From JAEHDI01 sp035455185 (GTDB lineage Bacteria; Acidobacteriota; Terriglobia; Bryobacterales; Bryobacteraceae), in the NCBI GenBank assembly GCA_035455185.1, contig DATIFQ010000186.1, positions 1-54,265 of the forward strand: DNA of 54,265 nt, read 5' to 3'. Positions 45,750-52,191 of this stretch are shown piece after piece. Under the pieces are notes generated by a model that made no database searches, was not told the DNA's origin, and saw nothing but the letters and a program-made list of their open reading frames with translations. Within the stretch, counting starts at the first letter, position 1; each line of letters opens with the position of its first letter. A program made the position numbers and the translations under genes.

Positions 45750-45863
45750 TGTGGGGCGCCCGGGGAGGGAACACGCACAACGCGGACGAGTACCTGGAGA
45801 TCGACACGGCGGTCGCCGCCGCCAAATCGTTGCTGCTATTCGTCAGCTGCTGGTGCGGGGTGA
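45750..45863 (+). pseudogene. fragment of the M20 peptidase 3' end, 95 bases identical to the intact gene
   Basis: 45750-45844 is identical to 41356-41450, covering the GGNTHNADE metal-site region, followed by about 20 bases that still match at lower identity and a TGA. The bases before 45750 do not match. It is a direct repeat in the same orientation. It occupies part of the 322-base gene-free stretch 45588-45910. Confidence 0.85.
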
Positions 45864-45910
45864 GACAGTAACGCGCCTCCGACGCGAGAGGTCCGCTTCC
45901 CTGGCGGACT

Positions 45911-46510
45911 CTAGCGCTCGACTTCCAGTACCCGCAGTTCCTCGAGGAGTTCCAGGATGCTCAGGACCTCGACGCGGCTGTCGTCGGAGAGTCCGGCTTT
46001 CCGCATGATTTCGTCGATTCTCAGAGGCTCGGCGGTCGGGAAGGGCAGATGGTAGAGGAACTTGCCCTGCGCGGCCGTCAGATTGATTTTCCTCTGTTTG
46101 CGATCTCTCCCCTGACCAGTCCCTACAAGGATACTGGCTAACTGCTGCCCGTCCCTCGACGTAGAAAAGTGCACCGCAGCGTTCCTTCGCTCTCGAATCC
46201 TGGCGCTCACCTTCTCGTCCTGTTTCCCGGCTCGACGCAGAGAAGTCAGATCAAGCTCCAGTTGAATCTTCTCCTGCTGGAGCGAGTACCGGTAGTAAGG
46301 CCGTTTCCCTTCGCGGACTTCCGCTCTGGCCACGATGCCGAGGTCGGTCACGGTTTCCAGGAAATCCTGGGCCGTCTTAATGTGGAGATCCGTTCGAGAT
46401 GCCGCCTCGGACGCCGAGATATCCCGGTAGTTGGCGAGCAGGCGGAACATCTCCTCCGCGTGGTCCTTCGCGAGACACGCCCCGAGTTTGGCTGCCTTGG
46501 AGAAGTCCAT
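45911..46510 (-). CDS. winged-helix transcriptional regulator-like protein
   Basis: 199 residues, no signal peptide. Residues about 12-75 read as a winged helix (AEEMFRLLANYRDISASEAASRTDLHIKTAQDFLETVTDLGIVARAEVR with the GKRPYYRYSL wing). Around 150-195 a second winged-helix-like stretch appears (LPFPTAEPLRIDEIMRKAGLSDDSRVEVLSILELLEEL). It probably binds DNA; the family is not recognised. ATG 46510 follows the stop of the membrane protein by six bases, so they are co-transcribed. The perfect inverted repeat before that unit (47391-47421) is a candidate operator for it. Confidence 0.72.
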   Translation of the reverse strand: MDFSKAAKLGACLAKDHAEEMFRLLANYRDISASEAASRTDLHIKTAQDFLETVTDLGIVARAEVREGKRPYYRYSLQQEKIQLELDLTSLRRAGKQDEKVSARIRERRNAAVHFSTSRDGQQLASILVGTGQGRDRKQRKINLTAAQGKFLYHLPFPTAEPLRIDEIMRKAGLSDDSRVEVLSILELLEELRVLEVER

Positions 46511-46516
46511 GGCGAA

Positions 46517-47326
46517 TCAAGAGAAGACACCGACCCGCATCGCATCCAGCTTGTCGATGATGCGGCCAGCCTTACCTGCGCGGTAGAGTTCCACAAAATC
46601 GGTAAGAACGCGCGCCAGCGACTCACATAAGCGGTCGAAGGCCAGTTCGTCCCGATAGGCCCGGTAGTCCTTCTCCGAGATGTTCACCGAGACGCCGCCG
46701 TCGTTCGCGAATGCCACCCAGGTATCTCGGGAGTAATCCCGCCGGGCTGCAAACAGGTGCCTGTATTCGGCGCCCATCGTTACCGGGACAAACACTACCC
46801 GTTCGAGCTCCACGTAAGGCATTGCGATCAGGTTCCTACGCGCAAAGCCGGCAAAGGCCAAAACGTCGTCACGGGAGAATTCCGTCTTCCCCACAGGCTT
46901 GGGACGCGGAGTAAACCCATCGGAAGTTGGTTCAACCGGCTGTGCGGCCAGTTCAAGAATGTCGCGACCGCGCCACTTGGCCTGCCTGGTCAGAACAAGG
47001 AACAGCAGCCAGACGAGGGCAGCAACAATAAGGAGCCCGAGCGCCGGCAATCTGCCGTGGACGACTGGAATTTGTCCGGCCCGGGAGCCAAAGTAAACCG
47101 TGACCGCGGACAGGTAGAGCGCGCTAGCGAGGTAGGTTTTGCTGCGCGTCCTCGCAAACGCGATCCACGCCAGCGCGGAAAACGCTACGAACAATAGGAA
47201 CGCCCACAATATGGCTGCGCCCTTGCCAAACAGAAACATGACAACCGCCAAAAGCAGCAGAGTGCAGATGGCGGGCAGTAGACCGGTAATCGACCGGTCG
47301 GCGCCGAGCTTGCTCAGTTCTTTCAT
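46517..47326 (-). CDS. membrane protein of unknown function, partner of the regulator
   Basis: 269 residues from ATG 47326, nine bases after GGAGG at 47340-47336; the frame is open back to 47428 but those codons lie in the promoter region. Four hydrophobic segments (SITGLLPAICTLLLLAVVMFLF, ILWAFLLFVAFSALAWIAF, YLASALYLSAVTVYF, LPALGLLIVAALVWLLFLVL) are followed by a soluble part of about 140 residues with VFVPVTMGAEYRHLFAARRDY and KDYRAYRDELAFDRLCESLARVLTDFVELYRAGKAG. Not recognised. It heads a two-gene unit with the winged-helix protein. Confidence 0.7.
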   Translation of the reverse strand: MKELSKLGADRSITGLLPAICTLLLLAVVMFLFGKGAAILWAFLLFVAFSALAWIAFARTRSKTYLASALYLSAVTVYFGSRAGQIPVVHGRLPALGLLIVAALVWLLFLVLTRQAKWRGRDILELAAQPVEPTSDGFTPRPKPVGKTEFSRDDVLAFAGFARRNLIAMPYVELERVVFVPVTMGAEYRHLFAARRDYSRDTWVAFANDGGVSVNISEKDYRAYRDELAFDRLCESLARVLTDFVELYRAGKAGRIIDKLDAMRVGVFS

Positions 47327-47383
47327 TTCGCCATACCTCCCTCCGGATGACCCGGGGCCCCAACGGCCACTTTGTGTATTTCC

Positions 47384-47421
47384 AGTATAGTTCATTATTA
47401 GTGAAGTATAGGAATAATGAA
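47384..47421 (-). promoter_or_regulatory. candidate promoter and operator: 9-bp inverted repeat and duplicated TATACT
   Basis: TTCATTATT (47391-47399) and AATAATGAA (47413-47421) form perfect arms around a 13-base spacer. On the minus strand TATACT occurs twice, at 47389-47384 and 47410-47405 (read within AGTATAG on the plus strand), 21 bases apart. It stands out as the most AT-rich spot nearby and lies before the membrane protein/winged-helix unit. Confidence 0.55.
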
Positions 47422-47475
47422 TTTTCATGTCAAGCGATTTATTGGGGGCCGTGTGGGGGATTCTTGCCCGCCGAG

Positions 47476-47566
47476 TTCCTGGGACGAGTTCAGCGTCAAG
47501 CGGAGAAGCGGCGGAAGGCGGCGCGGAAGCGCGAGATGTACGATCACCACTCGGACCCGGTGCCCC
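47476..47566 (+). pseudogene. fragment of the middle of an M20 peptidase gene
   Basis: In frame it reads EKRRKAARKREMYDHHSDPVP, against EQRRKAARKHEMYDHHTDPVP in the intact M20 gene (about 40899-40989). It is flanked by unrelated sequence on both sides, so it is an isolated remnant. It lies in the gene-poor stretch 47327-47699, whose other content is the promoter/operator at 47384-47421. Confidence 0.78.
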
Positions 47567-47699
47567 AGCCGCAGCTTTGGCTGATGGAGGATTTTCTTTC
47601 TTTGGTGAAGGGCAGGAAGTAAGACGGTCGCATGAGCCTTTCTTCGGGTGCGGCGTCGCGGTGGTCTTGACCTGTTCTTGAACCGAGCTTGACCTGAAA

Positions 47700-48364
47700 T
47701 TGATGCTGCTCAGGCTGGGTCATGCTAGGCTGGCGGTGGTGGCTCCGTTCGAGCTTCTGAAGGTGCTCTCATGCTCGCTAGAGCCCGCCAGAATCTTGCG
47801 GCTGAAGCCCGGCAACGGTGTCGTAGCCCTGTTTCTCCTGACCGTTCTGCTTCCGGCCGCTTTGCTGGCGTTCCTCGGTTTTCGAGCTTTCCGGCAGGAA
47901 CGGCGACTGGCCGATCACCAAGTCCGGGACCGTCTGGAAAGAGTGGCCGAGTCGGCCGCCCGAAACCTCGAAGAGGAACTGCGTGAATGGCAGAGCGCGA
48001 CCGAGGCGATCCGGCCCGACCGGACACGCTCGATCGAGGAACTCCCGGCACGAATGCGCGACGCGGTCCCCGAGCCGGATTCGGCGGCGGTGGTTCTGCC
48101 CGGACAGCGCTGCTCTCGCCGATTCCAGAAGCCCAACCGCTATACGACCTTCTTCAGAGGGTTGGGCCATGGAGATCTTTCTGGTTGGCGATTTGCCGTG
48201 CCGCCCGGGGCTTTGAGACTCGCAGAGCTGGAAAGCTCCCGAAAGCGCCCGTAGTCTTCAGAGATCCGGCTTCGGAAGCGAATCTTTCAACGTTCTCAAC
48301 CAGGTCAATCTCACCCGTACCAGAACCTTGCTCGCCACCTCCGATGCCATCGGGGACGACCTAA
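47700..48364 (+). pseudogene. remnant of a sensor histidine kinase-like membrane protein
   Basis: One frame has a hydrophobic segment (VVALFLLTVLLPAALLAFLGF) followed by a coiled helical stretch (LADHQVRDRLERVAESAARNLEEEL), as in the N-terminus of acidobacterial sensor kinases. Around 48115 the frame shifts: the continuation LLSPIPEAQPLYDLL is readable only in another frame, up to about 48364. No HATPase or His box follows. I therefore call a truncated, frameshifted remnant; the kinase assignment is tentative. Confidence 0.5.
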
Positions 48365-48385
48365 CACGGCGAGCCAGCCTTGACA

Positions 48386-48446
48386 GCTAACTGTATACTT
48401 AGCCCGTGCCAAACCCGAGCGCCAGATGCTGCGAGGTTGCGCTCGG
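48386..48446 (+). promoter_or_regulatory. candidate promoter and leader hairpin upstream of the 63-residue membrane protein
   Basis: GCTAA (48386-48390) and TTAGC (48399-48403) form a small palindrome around CTGTATAC, which contains TATACT (48394-48399), a good -10. A perfect 8-bp hairpin follows: CCGAGCGC (48415-48422) with GCGCTCGG (48439-48446) and a 16-base loop. A transcript from here would carry the hairpin in its 5' leader. Confidence 0.45.
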
Positions 48447-48477
48447 TCGTGAATGGGAATCGGGGTAGGAGAGTCAC

Positions 48478-48669
48478 ATGTACAACAAGACGCTGCTCAA
48501 CATTATGATCTGGTTGTTTTTTCTTGGCGGCCTTTTCGGGTTCGTCACGGGAATGTCGAAGTTTTTCGGCGGGGGAACACCTGCTGAGTACGGCGTGATG
48601 GGGATTGGTGGAGGCTTCTGGCTTCTCTGTTCAGCGATTACGATCCACATTCGTACTCGGCTACAGTAG
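48478..48669 (+). CDS. small two-helix membrane protein of unknown function
   Basis: 63 residues. ATG 48478 follows GGAG (48468-48471) by six bases. Two hydrophobic segments, about 7-25 (LNIMIWLFFLGGLFGFVTGM) and 38-57 (EYGVMGIGGGFWLLCSAITI), separated by a Gly-rich loop, suggest an integral membrane protein. I do not recognise the family. Support comes from the clear ribosome site and the promoter-like sequence and leader hairpin upstream. It stands alone among remnants. Confidence 0.55.
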   Translation: MYNKTLLNIMIWLFFLGGLFGFVTGMSKFFGGGTPAEYGVMGIGGGFWLLCSAITIHIRTRLQ

Positions 48670-48767
48670 AGCCACTTGACGGGGTAGCCCCACAACTGTA
48701 AAGCTGGCCTGCTGCCGGTGGAGGACTTCCGGTAGCGGCGAAATACATTCCCAAAGCGCCCGCTTCA

Positions 48768-48831
48768 TCCCGAGATCCAGCCTTCGGGAGGCAGAGCCGT
48801 CGTCATGAGCCGAAGATTCCCTATCTCGGGA
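48768..48831. repeat. nested inverted repeat, possible structured RNA or decayed element
   Basis: Outer arms TCCCGAGAT (48768-48776) and ATCTCGGGA (48823-48831) pair perfectly, and inner arms CTTCGG (48782-48787) and CCGAAG (48810-48815) also pair, giving a two-stem folding of 64 bases. The stretch 48750-48790 also resembles 48235-48275 in the kinase remnant, so it may be the trace of a duplicated fragment. No gene is visible in 48670-48911. Confidence 0.4.
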
Positions 48832-48911
48832 GTGAACTGAGGAATCAGCCATGTTACCGCCCCACGGGCAGCGGAATCTGCGCGCAGAGTGTCCGTGCGC
48901 ACTAATGCCTA

Positions 48912-49714
48912 TTGCAGGCGCGGGGGATCAGAGTTAGCGTTGCGGTCGGAAGGAGGGTTCTCGTGGTTGAAAGAACGTCGAGAACCGCACGCGAAATTCG
49001 CGAGGAGGACGCCCCCACTGCTGAAGCATCGCTTGATTCGTGGAAAGAGATCGCCGCCTATCTGAAGCGGGATGTGGCCACGGTGCGGCGGTGGGAGAAG
49101 CACGAAGGCCTTCCGGTCCACCGCCATCACCACCTTTCGCGCAGCAGCGTCTACGCCTACCCGAGTGAGCTTGACGCTTGGCGCGCCAATCGAAGACCCC
49201 TTGCAGAATCAAGACATTCCACCTGGTGGCGGCCGGTGCCGGCCTTTGCGTCCGTGATCACACTGGCGCTTGCTCTGATGATGGTCGGCAGCGACGCGCA
49301 GATGGGCGGGTCGGCTCAGGCGGCCGAGCCGAGGTTCCAGCGCATTGAGGTGCCCACTGGGCTGGATAGCATCTCTGCACTTTCGCCCGACGGCAGCAAG
49401 CTGGCCTTCGTCTCCGGTGGCTACGGCGGCGAGGTCTGAGTCGTCCCCGTGCACGGGAAAGTCTCTCCCGGCATCGCGGGTGAGCCGGAACAGCTTACCC
49501 ATGGTGCGGAGGCGATGCAGCTTGGTTTGGCATGGTCGGGCAATGGCCAATGGATTGCGTTCAACCGCAGCTCGGCGAAGGCCGCCGGCCGTCTGAGATA
49601 CATCTGGTTCCGGCAATGGGCGGGACCGCAAAGAAGGTCGATCTTCCCGACCTGAGCGACCGGGTGATGGAGAACTTCCTGCAGCAGACAGCGGTACAGC
49701 GACAAGATCGCTGA
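48912..49714 (+). pseudogene. broken HTH - transmembrane - PD40 regulator
   Basis: The first 175 codons read a DNA-binding helix-turn-helix (SWKEIAAYLKRDVATVRRWEKHEGLPVHRH), one transmembrane segment (VPAFASVITLALALMMVG) and the start of a TolB/PD40 propeller (SALSPDGSKLAFVSGG). A TGA at 49437-49439 stands where related proteins have Trp (GGEV-stop-VVP). The same frame continues with EPEQLTHGAEAMQLGLAWSGNGQWIAF, shifts near 49605 (MGGTAKKVDLPDL in another frame), and ends without the rest of the propeller. Such regulators are common in acidobacteria; here it is non-functional. Confidence 0.72.
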
Positions 49715-49902
49715 GCAGAGGTGCCGGTTGGACACAGTCCCGATCGACCCAGGTCTCCTACTGCAGTCTCTCTCGCTTATAGGTCTCCTCTAGTCTGTTC
49801 GGGTCCGCTGCCGGACCACGGAGGCGACGAGTGGGCTGCAACCCTGCAGGCGTTCCGCTTGCCGCTGAGTTTCTGGGCTTCACTGGGGAACATGAAGCTC
49901 CC

Positions 49903-49924
49903 TAAAGAGCCTCCGATCGTCGGG
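49903..49924 (+). other. short M20-like word, possibly a remnant
   Basis: TAAAGAGCCTCCGATCGT (49903-49920) is identical to 41276-41293 of the M20 gene and the next bases are also similar. It is only about 22 bases long, so chance is not excluded. Otherwise 49715-49950 shows nothing. Confidence 0.35.
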
Positions 49925-49950
49925 AGGGCGGGACGCTGGCAGGGCGCGCG

Positions 49951-49973
49951 TCGAAATGAAATACTGATTTCGA
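49951..49973 (+). promoter_or_regulatory. candidate -10 and 7-bp inverted repeat before the GH20-like gene
   Basis: TCGAAAT (49951-49957) and ATTTCGA (49967-49973) are perfect arms around a nine-base spacer that contains AATACT (49960-49965), nine bases before ATG 49975. There is no ribosome site. An operator over a leaderless promoter is one reading. Confidence 0.4.
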
Positions 49974-49974
49974 T

Positions 49975-52191
49975 ATGCGCGCACTTTTGTTCTGCCTCCT
50001 TACTGCAACTTCCTCTTTCTCTCAACAGGTCACCGATCTCTGGCTTAGAGGCTACTCGGTCATCCCCACTCCTCAAACCGTCAAGCTCGAATCCGGCGAG
50101 GTGGTTCTTGGCGCAGGCTGGACGATTGACCCAGGGAAAGTCAATCCGCAGAATATCGCCGTCCGGACGCTTCGGCAGGATGCGGCCGAGTTTCATGGGC
50201 TGAACATTGGGGTGAAGTCCGGTGCGGGGAAGGTGATCCGTCTCGCGGTGACGCCCGGAGCGGTCGCGACGAAAGCCGATCCCCAGATCGACAAGCAGGC
50301 GTACCGGCTGCTTGCGGGTGACGGCGTGATCGAGATCACCGGCAACGGCGAACCTGGGTTGTTCTATGGCGTTCAAACTCTGCTTCAGTTGATGAAGCGC
50401 GACGCCGCGGGGCGGCTGGTCATACCGAAGGGATCGATTGAAGACTGGCCAGCGATGCAACTCCGGTTCCTCCACTGGGACACGAAGCACCACCAGGACC
50501 GGATGGAGACGCTGAAGCGTTACCTCGACTGGGCAGCCCGGTTCAAAGCGAACATGATCGCCTTTGAATTGGAGGACAAGTTCGAGTACCCGTCACACCC
50601 GGTGATCGGCGCGCCGGGCGCGTTCACGACGGCGGAACTCCAGGAGATCGTGAACTACGGGCTGGAACGGCACATCCAGGTTGTGCCGAACGTGCAGGCG
50701 CCAGCGCACCTGGCGTACGTGCTGAAGCATCCGGAGTTCGCTCATCTCAAGGCGGACGGCAACAACTACCAGTCGGACCTGTGCGACCCAAGGACGTACG
50801 AGCTGATCTTCTCGATGTACGACGACGTCATTAAAGCGAGCAAGGGCATCGATTACTTCTATGTCTCGACGGACGAAGTCTATTACGCGGGCATCAACGG
50901 GAGATGCACGGCGCCGTACAACGACGAAAACCGTAGCCTGAAGTGGGTGGAGTTCGTCAAGCGTGCTCACGAGCATCTCAGCAAACAGGGGCGCCGCATG
51001 CTGATCTGGATGGAGTACCCGCTGTTGCCCGAGCACGTGAAGATGCTGCCGGCCGACATCATCGACGGCGTGATCGGAGAGGAAGAGTACCTGGAGACGG
51101 AGAACAAGATGGGGATGCGCCAGCTTGGCTATGTCTCCATGCAAGGGGCCGAGTATCTGTTCCCGAACCATCTGAACCGGCAAAGCCGAGACGGGGTGGC
51201 TCGCGGACACCTCGACGGCGCGTTCCAGTCCCTCGCGGCGGGCCGCTACCGGCGCGGCAATCCGATCGGTGTGTTCGGCGCAGCCTGGGGGGACTCCGGG
51301 TTGCACAACGAGACGTTTTGGCTCGGCTGGTCGGCGGTGGCGCAGTGGGGCTGGAACCCCGGCACGGCAAGGCCGGCCCAACACGCCGCCGAGTTCATGC
51401 GACTCTACTATGGTCCGCGGGCGGAGGGCATGCTTGAGGTCTACAGGTCCATGCAGAACCAGGCCAGCTCGTGGCAGGCGACGTGGGACCGTGTGGTCTC
51501 CCGCGTGCGAGCGCCGGGTTACGGCAATTCGTACGGCAAGGGGATAGGCACGACGCGCCGCGACGAGACGCTGTCGCTGCCACCGCTGCCCCAAGCGGGC
51601 GATCTGCGAATCGAGCCCTCGTTCGCGAAGAAGTACGAGAAGTTTCTGGCCGAGGCGCGTGGCCGAATGCTCGAAAACGAACAGCTACAGACGGCGATCC
51701 AGGCTGAGTTCGGGCTGGCGGACCGGAACCACTACAACCTGGAAGTCCTGCTCGGGCTGACTCGTTTCATCGGTCACCACTCGCGGTTGCTCGACGGAAT
51801 GGATCGTGCGGAGAAGGCGATGGAGCAGGCGCGCGACTCCCATCAGAAGAAGGAATACGCAGAGGCCGTGGGACACCTGGTCGAGGCCTTCAACAGGGTC
51901 GATGGAGCCCGGCGGGAAGGGATCCGGACGTTCGGCGAACTGCGCGCCGTGTTCGAGAAGAGCCAGTTCCCAAAGGGCCGAGCGGTAGGCGGCCGCAAGT
52001 TCGTCCACGTCCTGGACGACACCAAGGACCATTGGGCGGACCGAAGACCGGACCTGAGCTATATGTCGGCGCCAGAGGAGAGCATCGGCATGGAGGAGTG
52101 GCTGAAGAGTCTTCGTTCGATCACGGAGGCGTATGCAAAGCAGCACAATGTGCCGGTGCGGGGCATCGCCGACGCGCGCCTGGAGGAGTAA
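49975..52191 (+). CDS. exported GH20-like beta-N-acetylhexosaminidase
   Basis: 738 residues, signal peptide about 1-17. Residues about 25-150 are the alpha/beta GH20b-type domain (GYSVIPTPQTVKLESGEV, GNGEPGLFYGVQTLLQLM, PKGSIEDWPAM). The barrel follows (LRFLHWDTKHHQDRMETLKRYLDWAARFKANMIAFELEDKF in segments), with VSTDEVYYAG supplying the Asp300-Glu301 catalytic pair; the usual GGDE context is replaced by STDE. A long helical C-terminal extension (about 560-738) is shared with the next gene. Substrate-assisted hydrolysis of beta-GlcNAc/GalNAc ends is the family reaction. Its stop abuts the ATG of the second copy. Confidence 0.85.
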   Translation: MRALLFCLLTATSSFSQQVTDLWLRGYSVIPTPQTVKLESGEVVLGAGWTIDPGKVNPQNIAVRTLRQDAAEFHGLNIGVKSGAGKVIRLAVTPGAVATKADPQIDKQAYRLLAGDGVIEITGNGEPGLFYGVQTLLQLMKRDAAGRLVIPKGSIEDWPAMQLRFLHWDTKHHQDRMETLKRYLDWAARFKANMIAFELEDKFEYPSHPVIGAPGAFTTAELQEIVNYGLERHIQVVPNVQAPAHLAYVLKHPEFAHLKADGNNYQSDLCDPRTYELIFSMYDDVIKASKGIDYFYVSTDEVYYAGINGRCTAPYNDENRSLKWVEFVKRAHEHLSKQGRRMLIWMEYPLLPEHVKMLPADIIDGVIGEEEYLETENKMGMRQLGYVSMQGAEYLFPNHLNRQSRDGVARGHLDGAFQSLAAGRYRRGNPIGVFGAAWGDSGLHNETFWLGWSAVAQWGWNPGTARPAQHAAEFMRLYYGPRAEGMLEVYRSMQNQASSWQATWDRVVSRVRAPGYGNSYGKGIGTTRRDETLSLPPLPQAGDLRIEPSFAKKYEKFLAEARGRMLENEQLQTAIQAEFGLADRNHYNLEVLLGLTRFIGHHSRLLDGMDRAEKAMEQARDSHQKKEYAEAVGHLVEAFNRVDGARREGIRTFGELRAVFEKSQFPKGRAVGGRKFVHVLDDTKDHWADRRPDLSYMSAPEESIGMEEWLKSLRSITEAYAKQHNVPVRGIADARLEE

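Noticed and set aside
42354..47566. M20 fragments as ends of an insertion sequence
   Set aside because: They are coding fragments of a neighbouring gene, of different parts and lengths; no transposase or terminal inverted repeats accompany them.
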